Origin: Fluoribacter dumoffii NY 23
GTDB lineage: Bacteria; Pseudomonadota; Gammaproteobacteria; Legionellales; Legionellaceae
DNA: 64,000 nucleotides
Direction of reading: 5' to 3'
NCBI RefSeq assembly: GCF_000236165.1
Contig: NZ_CM001373.1
Span: 3,564,325 to 3,628,324 of the forward strand
Under the pieces are notes generated by a model. The model was not told the DNA's origin. It was given only the letters and a program-made list of their open reading frames with translations, and ran no database searches. Below are positions 18,959 through 28,027 of the stretch, in pieces. The number at the start of each line of letters is the position of its first letter. The first letter of the stretch is position 1. The position numbers and the translations under genes are program-made.

Positions 18959-19411
18959 ATGCATATCTGGATTGATGCTGATGCGTGCCCCAAAGTAATT
19001 AAAGAAATTTTATTTCGCGCTGCAGTCCGTACCAAAACGCCGCTCACTTTAGTGGCCAATTCTTTTATTTCCTATCCTAACTCACCTTTTATTCGCTCAG
19101 TCCAGGTCACTAAAGGTTTTGACAGCGCCGATCATTACATCATGGAACATGTACAGCCCTTCGATTTGGTTATTACCGCCGACATTCCTCTGGCAGCAGA
19201 AGTTATTGCTAAAAAAGGGTTGGCAATTAATCCTCGTGGAGAGGAATATAACGAAGCGTCCATCAAACAACGTTTGAATTTAAGAGATATACATGAACAA
19301 TTACGCGCATCAGGTCATTATTCAGGTGGGCCGGCGGCATTAAGTATCAAGGAAAAAACTGCTTTTGCCAATGCTCTGGACCGATGTTTGGCAAAGAAAA
19401 CACAAAATTAG
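18959..19411 (+). CDS. YaiI/YqxD family (UPF0178, DUF188) protein
   Basis: A 150-residue PIN/NYN-like predicted nuclease-fold protein. Characteristic segments are WIDADACPKVIKEIL at the start, VITADIPLAAEV and NPRGEEYNEASI, all carrying the acidic residues expected at the metal site. Length matches E. coli YaiI (152). No function has been proved for the family. The preceding bases contain AT-rich promoter-like sequence; no operon partners. Confidence 0.85.
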   Translation: MHIWIDADACPKVIKEILFRAAVRTKTPLTLVANSFISYPNSPFIRSVQVTKGFDSADHYIMEHVQPFDLVITADIPLAAEVIAKKGLAINPRGEEYNEASIKQRLNLRDIHEQLRASGHYSGGPAALSIKEKTAFANALDRCLAKKTQN

Positions 19412-19482
19412 TTTTAAATCAATGAGATGCTCCTAAATTTGACAAATACTCACGGGCAACCTAGATTTTAAGTAGGTTCAAA

Positions 19483-20241
19483 ATGGACTTTGGCATGAAT
19501 TTTAGAAAGCGGGTTACGCATCTTTTATTAATTCTATTCTTATTTACCGGAAATGCATCTGCTGACAATAAACAATCCATTATGGTAGGCGTTTCCAAAT
19601 TTGCCCCCCCTTTTTCTGCAGCCGATACAAGTAATCATTATTTTGGTTTTTGTATTGATATCATGAATGAAATTTGCAAACGGCTTAATGAAACATGTGA
19701 ATATAAGGCCGTGACCTTACAAGATCAAATGGATAACCTGAACTCGGGTAACATTGATATAACTTTCCCCCCTTATCCCATACCCAATATAGGCGCACAG
19801 GGCTACATTTACAGTTTGCCTTATATGACCAGCAATGGACAGTTCTTAACCACGTCTTCCAATATAAAAACTCTTGCGGACATTAAAAATAAACGGATAG
19901 GTACAGTTCGGGAAACCCATCTTAAAAGCATGCTTTTACTGTATACAAGTGCAGATAACATTAAAGAATATCCAAAAGTTTCTTCGATGATTATGGCCTT
20001 ACTTAATGATGACGTTGATGCAATAATTATGAATATAAATATTTTTAAGTACCTTACTATCAATAAAGTAATCGACTTTAAAACCGTAGGCAATCCCGTT
20101 ATTTTGGGGAATGGCTATGGGATCATGGCACTCCCAAAGAATACCGATTTAATTAATAAAATAAATAAAGTGTTGCTACAAATTGAAAACGATGGAACCT
20201 ATGAAACAATTTATAATAAATATTTTGGTTCCAATTTGTAG
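19483..20241 (+). CDS. Periplasmic amino-acid-binding-like protein (SBP family 3)
   Basis: A 252-residue exported solute-binding protein: signal peptide (about 1-27, LLLILFLFTGNASA), then FCIDIMNEICKRL, the lobe-2 segment LADIKNKRIGTVRETH and the closing NDGTYETIYNKYFG. This is the fold that delivers polar amino acids to ABC importers or acts as a sensor module. No permease or ATPase genes are adjacent, so it is an orphan binding protein, a common situation in Legionella. The start is supported by AGTAGG upstream. Ligand unknown. Confidence 0.8.
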   Translation: MDFGMNFRKRVTHLLLILFLFTGNASADNKQSIMVGVSKFAPPFSAADTSNHYFGFCIDIMNEICKRLNETCEYKAVTLQDQMDNLNSGNIDITFPPYPIPNIGAQGYIYSLPYMTSNGQFLTTSSNIKTLADIKNKRIGTVRETHLKSMLLLYTSADNIKEYPKVSSMIMALLNDDVDAIIMNINIFKYLTINKVIDFKTVGNPVILGNGYGIMALPKNTDLINKINKVLLQIENDGTYETIYNKYFGSNL

Positions 20242-20295
20242 CTCCAGACAGTATGCGTTAAACTGGCATCCATTTTCAAAGATACAGGAATAAAC

Positions 20296-20889
20296 ATGCC
20301 AGACAGTATTAATGTCTCAGACATAACCACTCTCCATAAAAATTGTATTATTCATTGGAAAGCCTCAGGCATCGTGCACCAACACCAGGACTTCTATCGT
20401 TTGATTGAAGAAAACCATGCATTTAACTATCAACTTTGGCACGCAGAGGATAGAGCTCGGCGGGATGATCAGGGATATGAGTTCGTATATCAGGCCAAAA
20501 GAGAAATTGACCGCTTCAATCAATTGCGCAATAACCGTATGGAAGCAATGGATGAATGGCTTTTCAACACCCTGCAGCCGGAACATTTTAAAAACTGTCC
20601 GGTTAACTCGGAATCCCCGGGAATGATCATTGACAGACTTTCTATTTTATCCTTGAAATCCTATCATATGGAGCTGCAAAGCAAGCGCGAAGATGCCACA
20701 GAAGAACATCGGAAGAGTTGTGCGCAAAAGTTAATGGTCATAAATCAACAATTGGAGCAATTATCGCAGTGCCTGCAAGAATTGCTTGCAGATGTTAGAG
20801 AGAAAAAACGCACTTTCAGAATTTATCATCAATTTAAAATGTATAACGATCCTAATCTAAACCCCGAATTGTACTGCCGCCGAGGGTAG
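20296..20889 (+). CDS. DUF4254 protein
   Basis: A 197-residue soluble helical protein. The N-terminal helix region FNYQLWHAEDRARRDD and the conserved INxxR-like segment NSESPGMIIDRLSILSLKSYHM are the family marks of DUF4254, whose genes often sit near glycosyltransferases and LPS genes. Biochemical role unknown. It overlaps by 38 bases, tail to tail, with the large membrane protein gene on the other strand. Confidence 0.75.
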   Translation: MPDSINVSDITTLHKNCIIHWKASGIVHQHQDFYRLIEENHAFNYQLWHAEDRARRDDQGYEFVYQAKREIDRFNQLRNNRMEAMDEWLFNTLQPEHFKNCPVNSESPGMIIDRLSILSLKSYHMELQSKREDATEEHRKSCAQKLMVINQQLEQLSQCLQELLADVREKKRTFRIYHQFKMYNDPNLNPELYCRRG

Positions 20890-22783
20890 TTGAAGTATGC
20901 TGGGTGAGATCAGTATCGCTTCTTGAATGAGGTAAGGTGCGGTCGGGGGAGGTTTTTTGAGGGTTGAGGTTTTTATGAAAGAAGAAACTCCAGGAAGAGA
21001 AAAATGAACCGCCTCTCGACAGGGAATCCGGGGCTTTGTTTTTGACCTGCTCACCTGATTCCCCTTTTGACTGGGTTTTTATTTTGCGCACCGACCCCTC
21101 TTCAAGATTGGTTTCTTTGGTTTTGGGAGCGTTAGGTTGACCTTGGGGGGAACGCCCCAGGCCACGTGCCAAAGCCCTGAGACCTAAAACAGATGAAAAA
21201 AGTACCCCGTTGGCAATCGCTAATGCCCCCATTATTGGCGTATCATGCAAATGTCCTTCCGCGTCGATTTCCTGCGTGGGGGTCATAACAAAATTAGAAA
21301 AATTATATCCCTTCGATAGACCTGAGGCGAGAGAGCGCCCCACTTCACAACGTTCCTGAAAAAAACTCTGGGGTGAGGAACTGATCGCAAGCCCATCTTT
21401 TAATGAAGTCTTAAAATTATCTGAGGTTAAAATACTCGTATCATTTTGTGCTTCCAAATTTTTCTTCATTTCCTGGATTTGGGCAAAAGGATGGTCTTTC
21501 TCATTTTCAATTTTTTGCTGCTGCAAGAATTGATGATGGGTATACAACATATAAGCAGTCATACCAATCATTAATGCCAAGCCAGAGATAATAAAGCCAG
21601 CGAGTAATAAAGGAGGAAAGGTACTTGCGGTAATGAGGCATACGGAGGCCACCGTAAATAAAATACTCGTCACTACACCATAGGCAAATAACCCATATTT
21701 CATGCCGAGCAAAGCCGCAGTTAGATAAGTGTGGCTTGTCTGGTTTTGCAATAATTCGCGTTCTTCTTCAAACTCGCGAATCAATTGGCAAAGATTTTGT
21801 TTTAATAGAAAGATTTCCAGGAGATCTTCTGTTTTACGATGATCGTTCAACTCAAGTAATTTCGCGTAAGTCAGTTCCAATTCTTTGGTTGTGAGTGCCA
21901 ACTTACATCGGGTTTGGGTAATTTCCAAACGTAGTTGAAAATCGTATTCTTCATAAATCCGTGAAACAACGCAGGCTAATGTATAAAAAGCGCCGAGTAC
22001 CGACATGGCGATAAACAGAGGGGGAGCAAAAATTGCAAGACTCCCAACGCCCATGTAAAGATATAAACCATCAATTAATCCACCAATCCCTACGGCAAAA
22101 TAAGCTTGAAGGCGCTCATTGACGTCCTGATATTTAATGCGCGATAAATAGGAGGAGCGGTCTATGGGTGTTAATGAGGTCAACTGCTGGATTTCAATTA
22201 AAAGCTCTTTGTTCTCATTCATGAACTTTTTACGTTGCTCGACCATTCCGCGTATCCAGTAGCGATTGGCGGCAGCAAATAGACCTAATACCAAACCTAC
22301 AGGGACAATCATATATTTAAGGTCCATCCCACTGATCAGACTTAAAACCTGGACTGTACTTCGCCATCCTTTATACGCATTTTTTAATCCCTTCATCACA
22401 TCCCGAAAATAGGGCCAGGCAGCTGCTATGAATTTTTTTACTGAATCATTTTCTTCGCCGTCAAACACGCTTGCGAAAAAGGAAAAAGACACTAAAAAAA
22501 GTGCTTCGGCAGTAACTGCAGCAATCCCTTCGGGTGAGGTTAATATTCGATGGATGGAAACCGGATCATTCTTGGCGAGAAATACTTCTAAAAAGTATTT
22601 AAACATGCTGTAAGAAGAGCTTAGAGAATCCAGTACGGCATAAGCGTGGTAAATATAGCGGTCTTGGTCAAGTTTTTGAGCGAGGAGTCTACTTTGCGCG
22701 TCGATACGGCCGGCAATAGCCAGGAGGAAAACGAGTTCTTTTGAATTTAAAAAAGATGAACTTTTTTCGTCCTTATTAGACAT
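20852..22783 (-). CDS. Large multi-helix membrane / coiled-coil protein, unknown
   Basis: 643 residues, no recognised family. Hydrophobic segments are seen around residues 90-115, 170-190, 228-275 (two), 345-410 (three to four) and 525-550. Between them lie charged helices with coiled-coil character (QLRLEITQTRCKLAL to about residue 335, and QQQKIENEKDHPFAQIQEMK). The last 100 residues are hydrophilic and Ser/Thr/Lys-rich, ending LTQHTSTTLGGSTIRGLD, with a disordered look. This architecture is common among Dot/Icm effectors, but I see no PmrA-like box upstream. It overlaps the DUF4254 gene at its 3' end and is divergent from the retropepsin operon. Confidence 0.7.
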   Translation of the reverse strand: MSNKDEKSSSFLNSKELVFLLAIAGRIDAQSRLLAQKLDQDRYIYHAYAVLDSLSSSYSMFKYFLEVFLAKNDPVSIHRILTSPEGIAAVTAEALFLVSFSFFASVFDGEENDSVKKFIAAAWPYFRDVMKGLKNAYKGWRSTVQVLSLISGMDLKYMIVPVGLVLGLFAAANRYWIRGMVEQRKKFMNENKELLIEIQQLTSLTPIDRSSYLSRIKYQDVNERLQAYFAVGIGGLIDGLYLYMGVGSLAIFAPPLFIAMSVLGAFYTLACVVSRIYEEYDFQLRLEITQTRCKLALTTKELELTYAKLLELNDHRKTEDLLEIFLLKQNLCQLIREFEEERELLQNQTSHTYLTAALLGMKYGLFAYGVVTSILFTVASVCLITASTFPPLLLAGFIISGLALMIGMTAYMLYTHHQFLQQQKIENEKDHPFAQIQEMKKNLEAQNDTSILTSDNFKTSLKDGLAISSSPQSFFQERCEVGRSLASGLSKGYNFSNFVMTPTQEIDAEGHLHDTPIMGALAIANGVLFSSVLGLRALARGLGRSPQGQPNAPKTKETNLEEGSVRKIKTQSKGESGEQVKNKAPDSLSRGGSFFSSWSFFFHKNLNPQKTSPDRTLPHSRSDTDLTQHTSTTLGGSTIRGLD

Positions 22784-23019
22784 TCTTACACACGGAAATG
22801 GCCGTAGTTAGGATGGCGCGAATTATATAGATAATTGTGCTTGATGTCAATAATCACTTCATCCTGAATCAAAAAAACACAATTATAGGGCTAATTGATA
22901 ATGATATCATACCCAGTCCGTACAAAAAATATTTCTTTAAACTCAATTAGTGTTGTGACTTGGGAGCCAAACCTGCTACGATATTGCACTAATATAAACA
23001 ACTCAGGAAAGAGGATTAA

Positions 23020-23541
23020 ATGAGACAAATACTTGCTCTCTTTATTTTTGCAGTACTAATGACTGGATCTGTTATGGCATCAAATGAAACACAAATTTAT
23101 GGTTATGTTGAGAAAGTTTCGTTCCCGGAGAAAAATTTAACTCTTTCGGCAAAATTGGATACTGGAGCCAAATCCGCTTCTTTGAATGCGACCAACATCA
23201 CTGAAATTACTAAAAATGGCGTGCCCTACTTACGTTTTATTGTCCCGACCAAAACGGGTGACTACCAATTTGAAGCTGAGTACAAAGGACGGGTAAAGAT
23301 AAAAGTTCGCGATGGGGAACATGGATCTGAAATATTAGCCCACGCACCAATTAAACGTCCCGTTGTCCTGCTTAGCATACAACTTGGCGATAAAGTACGC
23401 ACAATTAAAGTGAATTTAACCAATCGCAAGCGTTTTCTTTATCCTTTACTTTTAGGAAGGGATGCAATTATTGCTTTTAATGGTGCGGTTAATCCTGCAC
23501 TGACCTTTACGTTAAGAAATCAGAGCATTAAGAAACAATGA
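23020..23541 (+). CDS. Retropepsin-like aspartic protease, periplasmic
   Basis: A 173-residue exported protein: signal peptide QILALFIFAVLMTGSVMA, then the retroviral-protease-like active site LDTGAKSASL and a second glycine-rich strand LLLGRDAI. Members are often annotated as ATP-dependent zinc protease (RimK-linked DUF785), although the motif is that of a single-lobed aspartic protease acting as a dimer. Its stop overlaps the start of the following 7TM gene by four bases (ATGA), and a RimK-like ligase follows that. The conserved trio implies a shared function in the envelope. Confidence 0.85.
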   Translation: MRQILALFIFAVLMTGSVMASNETQIYGYVEKVSFPEKNLTLSAKLDTGAKSASLNATNITEITKNGVPYLRFIVPTKTGDYQFEAEYKGRVKIKVRDGEHGSEILAHAPIKRPVVLLSIQLGDKVRTIKVNLTNRKRFLYPLLLGRDAIIAFNGAVNPALTFTLRNQSIKKQ

Positions 23542-25064
23542 AAAACAACACGCGTCATGTTTATGGGCTTATTTTTACTTTATTTATCCTGGGAGCAGGG
23601 ATTTTTTTGTACCGGCACTTTGTCCTAGATGTCCCTTTGACTGACACAGAAACAATAAACAGTTGGACAATTGAATCGAATTTGCGCTTTATTGCCGACC
23701 CTAATACGCCGATTAAGGCGAGTTTTAATATTCCCTATTTACCGCCACATTTCGCCATTCTTGATGAGTATTTTGTATCAAGAAATTATGGGGTAACAAC
23801 CAATTTAAATGGGGATAATCGGGAGACAGTTTGGTCAATAAGGCGTGCTCATGGCCCACAATCCTTATACTACAGGGCCATCTTTCGCCAAACGGAGGGA
23901 AATGAATCCCCCCTCGGGGCCCCTCCAGCAGTAAAAACCCAACCTCTTGAAGAAAGTCAAAAATCTGCAGTTGAAACCATTACCAATCAGGTAAGACAGT
24001 CCTCAGCCGACATTAAAACCTTTGCTCAAAGCACCGTTAAAGAATTAAATAAAAAAGATGGCAATGCCAAGTTATTGACTGGCAATGATTTTAGTGATGA
24101 GCATCTTATCAATGCAGCAATTCTTATTTTGAATCAATCTAAAATTTCTGCAATCCCGGTCAAAGGGATTTATTTATCCCAAAAAAATAAAGCCGAGCTC
24201 AGTTCATATCTGGCCGTTTTCAATGGCAAAAACTGGGTTTATATTAATCCTAAAACAGGAAGTGCGGGGCTGCCTAAAGATTTTCTAATCTGGCAGTATG
24301 GTAATGAACCGGTATTTAATGTTGAAGGTGGAAAAAAATCTCAATTCAGCCTTACCGTATCGCCCACCCCCATTAATGCATTAAGCATTGCCAAATCGAG
24401 AGGATTGCAATCAGACTCACAGCTGTTACGGTTTTCTTTATTACAATTACCTGTTAATGCACAAGCTACCTACAAAATTTTATTAACAGTACCTATAGGT
24501 GCTTTTATTATCCTGATTCTGAGAAACTTTATCGGCATTAAAACCTTCGGTACCTTTATGCCTGTTTTAATTGCCTTGGCCTTTAGAGAAACGCATGTTA
24601 TCTGGGGCATTTCCCTCTTCGTCATCATCGTGTCGTTTGGCCTGCTGGCACGCTTTTATTTGGATCAATTAAGGTTGCTCTTGGTACCCAGACTTGCGGC
24701 TATTCTTACTGTAGTGATTTTGTTAATGATATTTATTAGTGTCCTCAGTCAAAGCCTTGGCCTGGATGCGGGTCTTTCAGTGGCCTTGTTCCCCATGGTT
24801 ATTTTAACGATGACCATAGAACGGATGTGTATTACCTGGGATGAGCGAGGAGCTTCAGAAGCTATAAAATCCGGAATAGGAAGCCTTGTCGCTGCGGTTA
24901 TCTCTTATTGGGCAATGTGCTATGAACCCTTGCAATATCTTGTCTTTGCATTCCCTGAACTGCTTTTGGTCCTGCTCGCACTCATATTATGGTTCGGTCA
25001 ATATCGTGGATACCGCCTATTTGAATTGAAGCGCTTTAAATCACTTGCGAGACATGTAGAATGA
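23538..25064 (+). CDS. Inactive-transglutaminase / 7TM membrane protein
   Basis: 508 residues. One N-terminal membrane helix (YGLIFTLFILGAGIFLY), a periplasmic domain (about 30-310) with a degenerate transglutaminase-like section (KNKAELSSYLAVFNGKNWVYINPKTG) lacking a catalytic Cys, and then six to seven membrane helices (about 315-490, beginning TYKILLTVPIGAFIILIL). This combination is conserved with a retropepsin protein upstream and an ATP-grasp protein downstream, as here (four-base overlaps on both sides). A peptide-sensing or transport role is inferred only from that linkage. Confidence 0.8.
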   Translation: MKNNTRHVYGLIFTLFILGAGIFLYRHFVLDVPLTDTETINSWTIESNLRFIADPNTPIKASFNIPYLPPHFAILDEYFVSRNYGVTTNLNGDNRETVWSIRRAHGPQSLYYRAIFRQTEGNESPLGAPPAVKTQPLEESQKSAVETITNQVRQSSADIKTFAQSTVKELNKKDGNAKLLTGNDFSDEHLINAAILILNQSKISAIPVKGIYLSQKNKAELSSYLAVFNGKNWVYINPKTGSAGLPKDFLIWQYGNEPVFNVEGGKKSQFSLTVSPTPINALSIAKSRGLQSDSQLLRFSLLQLPVNAQATYKILLTVPIGAFIILILRNFIGIKTFGTFMPVLIALAFRETHVIWGISLFVIIVSFGLLARFYLDQLRLLLVPRLAAILTVVILLMIFISVLSQSLGLDAGLSVALFPMVILTMTIERMCITWDERGASEAIKSGIGSLVAAVISYWAMCYEPLQYLVFAFPELLLVLLALILWFGQYRGYRLFELKRFKSLARHVE

Positions 25065-26014
25065 TTACCCTGTTTCGTCGTTTAAAAAATCATGGGATTT
25101 TAAGTATCAATCAGCGCAATACGGATTTTGTCTTGCGTTATAACCCAAGAAAATTGTTCCCGCTGGTAGATGACAAGTTAAAAACAAAAAAACTGGCGCT
25201 TAAAGCAGGAATTGCCGTACCGCCTTTGTACGATATTATCGAGACAGAACAGCAAATTAAAACCATTGAGGAACGCCTGGAGCCTTATAATGACTTTGTA
25301 GTTAAACCGGCACGCGGCTCAGGTGGTGACGGTATCCTGGTTTTTAAAGACAAAGTTTATGGGCGTTATCGACAAATTAATGGTAAATTAACCACAACCC
25401 AGGAGCTAAGCTACCATCTATCTTGCCTGCTTTCAGGCGCTTACAGCCTCGGCGGTTCCTCGGACTATGCCATTATTGAGAAACGCGTAGTTGTCGATCC
25501 TGTCTTTGCTGAGGTAAGTTATGAGGGCATTCCCGATATCCGCATCATCAGTTTACTGGGCTATCCTGCGATGGCCATGGTAAGACTGCCGACGCGTTTG
25601 TCAGGTGGAAAAGCCAATTTACATCAAGGCGCAATTGGCGTGGGGGTCGATCTTGCCACCGGCAAAACTCTTGGCGGTGTCTATCATAATGACATTATTG
25701 ATTATCATCCCGATACCCTGAACCCTATAGTCAATATCGAAGTTCCTTATTGGAATAAAATCCTCGAAATTGCTTCCAGCTGTTATGACCTCACGGGTCT
25801 TGGCTATCTTGGGGTAGACATCGTGCTTGATAAAGATCAAGGGCCGTTAATGCTTGAGCTCAATGCACGACCCGGCTTAAACATACAAATTGCCAACAGG
25901 GAAGGCGGGTTAAAACGCTACCGAGCAATCGAGGCGCATTATAAAGACCATCCCAAGGAAACAGTTGCTGAAAAAGTTGCTTTCAGCCGCGAGCATTTTG
26001 CCCGTCTCAAATAA
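25061..26014 (+). CDS. RimK-related ATP-grasp ligase (alpha-L-glutamate ligase-like)
   Basis: A cytoplasmic ATP-grasp enzyme of 317 residues. Visible features are FVVKPARGSGGDGILV (ATP-binding lysine and glycine loop), the IIEKRV hinge, DIRIISLLGYPAMAMVRLPT and the metal-ligand end LMLELNARPGLNIQIAN (Glu and Asn). The family joins carboxylates to amines, often amino acids to peptide ends. Third gene of the retropepsin / 7TM / ligase operon and followed by a strong terminator. Substrate unknown. Confidence 0.85.
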   Translation: MITLFRRLKNHGILSINQRNTDFVLRYNPRKLFPLVDDKLKTKKLALKAGIAVPPLYDIIETEQQIKTIEERLEPYNDFVVKPARGSGGDGILVFKDKVYGRYRQINGKLTTTQELSYHLSCLLSGAYSLGGSSDYAIIEKRVVVDPVFAEVSYEGIPDIRIISLLGYPAMAMVRLPTRLSGGKANLHQGAIGVGVDLATGKTLGGVYHNDIIDYHPDTLNPIVNIEVPYWNKILEIASSCYDLTGLGYLGVDIVLDKDQGPLMLELNARPGLNIQIANREGGLKRYRAIEAHYKDHPKETVAEKVAFSREHFARLK

Positions 26015-26034
26015 TAATAGCTTTTTACAGTAAA

Positions 26035-26069
26035 GCCTTACCCAATTAAATATTGAGTAAGGCATTTTT
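26035..26069 (+). terminator. Rho-independent terminator
   Basis: Stem GCCTTAC (26035-26041) pairs with GTAAGGC (26057-26063), with further CAAT/ATTG pairing inside, and is followed by ATTTTTT. It lies just after the ATP-grasp ligase stop and ends the three-gene operon. Confidence 0.85.
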
Positions 26070-26096
26070 TATGCAGATAAGTACTTTTTTGCTAAT

Positions 26097-26558
26097 TTAA
26101 ATTTTTGGTATAAATTGGGAGTTTTCAGCGGCATCATTTTTAAATTGATTATATAGCTCCTGGCGATTTTTCAACCAATCAATGGTTTCTTCCCGGATTT
26201 CCAACAGCTCTTTTGTGGCAACCCGCTTCATTTCTTTTTGTTTCTGTTCCCAAAACAACCCCCCTATGCTGTATCCTTGGGCAAATCGATCTTGAGCAGG
26301 AGTAACACATATCTCTTTAATACGTTCCAAACTTTCTTTATGGGTGGCCTGCAATTCTTTTAAAATCTTTTTTTCCTCTTCGAGATTTTTTTGCAACTGG
26401 GCAATCCCCTTTTCTTTCAGTTCCGCTTTTAATTCCTGTGCGAGAATATCAATGGTCGTTTCTGGGGCCATCCGCCCAATTCGCATCAAGGAAATATCTC
26501 TGGTTGAAGAAGAAAAAAACCTGCTGGAGGATGGACGCATCATCATACGGGCAAACAT
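26097..26558 (-). CDS. Hypothetical coiled-coil protein
   Basis: 153 residues, no recognised family. The start has AAGGAT nine bases upstream. The N-terminus is Met/Arg/Ser-rich (FARMMMRPSSSRFFSSS). Residues 35-80 form a strongly charged heptad-like helix (ELKAELKEKGIAQLQKN, EEEKKILKEL), and a second helix runs 105-135. No signal peptide or membrane span. It stands alone in a region of effector-like genes; a translocated substrate is possible but unsupported beyond context. Confidence 0.55.
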   Translation of the reverse strand: MFARMMMRPSSSRFFSSSTRDISLMRIGRMAPETTIDILAQELKAELKEKGIAQLQKNLEEEKKILKELQATHKESLERIKEICVTPAQDRFAQGYSIGGLFWEQKQKEMKRVATKELLEIREETIDWLKNRQELYNQFKNDAAENSQFIPKI

Positions 26559-26707
26559 AAAAACTATCCTTATTAATGTACAATTGAATATGAAGTATTA
26601 AATTATTGCAAATATAACTTTTTAGAAGTTAAAAATTATAACCAATTTGTTTTTAATTTACCACGGAGATATAATATAATTTATACACCAGCGTATTCAG
26701 GACTTAT

Positions 26708-28027
26708 ATGTTTCTAAGAGCGTTTTTCCGCCCCAGTAAAACTTCAACCAGTATGCATCCGAAAGATTGGCTCAATCAGCAATTTAAAACCAGCGGCCTG
26801 GAGGAACGTTTCCCCGCCCCCCTTCGCACACAAACCCAGGAAACAGCAAAAGTATTTTTTAATCAACGTTATTTCAATGATAATAATCCACAAGCACCCT
26901 TTTCCCTGTATAGAGCATTAAGTAAAATTCCTGCGATTAATGTTTCCGGAGACAGGTCAGGTTTTTTTCAAAATGGAACTCCTTTTCCCGAAGATCCTGA
27001 TTATTTTGCGAATATTCCATTAGCGCACCCTGAGCTGTTATCACCGGTGGAACGGTTATCCGCAGCAAAAAAAATCATTTTTTCTAATAGTACCGTTTTT
27101 GCATCTGGCGGTTATCCTCATATGAATCCCCGGTATTTAAAAAAAGAACCTCACACAGTGGGGATTTTTTCACTCGCTGGCGCAAGCTTTGAAAATTCAT
27201 ATCTGCATTATTCTCTTTTTATGCTGGATCCGATAAATTCTAAAATAGACAACCCCAGGTTCGATCATTTATTTGAAAGCTCCCCAACTGATTTCAACGA
27301 AGCCCATACCTCCCTGGGTCCTTATGATTCAAATGCCTTCATTACCAGGATACGCACAGGACTTCCACTTCTTTCACGCTCAGCACCTGATAAATTTTAC
27401 TCCGCTTTTTCTCGAAGAAATGCAGTTATTTTTTTATCCCAAGCTTATTACCAGCATCAGTTGGAAGATCTTTCAATGTTATTAACTGCCGTAAATAAAG
27501 CTGCTGAGGAAGCAGGAAAACCTGCGTTGTTAAAGGCTACTGCGGTGGGGATGGGCTTTTTTGCTAAAGTAAATGAAACCTATGATATCCAACATCTCCT
27601 CTTTCCCCATTTCATTCGGGCGTTCAAACAATTGGTAGAGACAAACTCTTATCCATGGATAGCCAAGATTGAATTTCCGATATTTGATGAGCAGCTTCAA
27701 CTCCAATTTAACGCCATTATAGATAAACCTGTAGAACCTGTTGAGCTTTATCAAAATGCCCGGGACGTTCTTGATTTCTCTAATGAAGAAGTAGAAAACT
27801 ATTACGTATGCTGCATTAATCCTTCAGATGCTTTTGCCTATTCGGGAAATGAATGGGGATTTGGAAGTGTCGAGGCAATGATCGGACTAAACTCATCATT
27901 ACGTCTCGATCAAATTCCCGTGGCAAATCCATTATTGCTTGAACCTAGTCACCAAGTCCCGGTCAACATAAAAAGTAGCTTTGAAGCAGAACTGCTGGAC
28001 TTTAAGTCCAGCGGCTTACAAATGTAG
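26708..28027 (+). CDS. Hypothetical protein, effector-like
   Basis: 439 residues, soluble, no signal peptide and no confident family. Notable stretches are the N-terminal FFRPSKTS, VGIFSLAGASFENSYLHYSLFMLD in the middle, and near the end YYVCCINPSDAFAYSGNEW followed by GFGSVEAMIGLNSSLR. That late Asn-Pro-x-Asp/Gly-Asn pattern recalls loops of macro-like or Legionella-restricted domains (such as DUF4804), but I cannot confirm this. It ends in a 12-base tail-to-tail overlap with the ADP-ribosyltransferase-like gene, so the two were probably acquired or are kept together. Confidence 0.55.
   Translation: MFLRAFFRPSKTSTSMHPKDWLNQQFKTSGLEERFPAPLRTQTQETAKVFFNQRYFNDNNPQAPFSLYRALSKIPAINVSGDRSGFFQNGTPFPEDPDYFANIPLAHPELLSPVERLSAAKKIIFSNSTVFASGGYPHMNPRYLKKEPHTVGIFSLAGASFENSYLHYSLFMLDPINSKIDNPRFDHLFESSPTDFNEAHTSLGPYDSNAFITRIRTGLPLLSRSAPDKFYSAFSRRNAVIFLSQAYYQHQLEDLSMLLTAVNKAAEEAGKPALLKATAVGMGFFAKVNETYDIQHLLFPHFIRAFKQLVETNSYPWIAKIEFPIFDEQLQLQFNAIIDKPVEPVELYQNARDVLDFSNEEVENYYVCCINPSDAFAYSGNEWGFGSVEAMIGLNSSLRLDQIPVANPLLLEPSHQVPVNIKSSFEAELLDFKSSGLQM

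Noticed and set aside
19821-20093. Open frames on the opposite strand of recognised genes (for example this one, and many in polA, rnr, acnA and uvrB)
   Set aside because: They lie wholly inside genes with clear family motifs, lack ribosome sites and have shadow-like composition.
22784-23019. PmrA-like boxes upstream of the other effector-like genes
   Set aside because: Single TTAAT half-sites occur, as expected in AT-rich DNA, but no tandem pair with the right spacing was seen outside 28859-28878.
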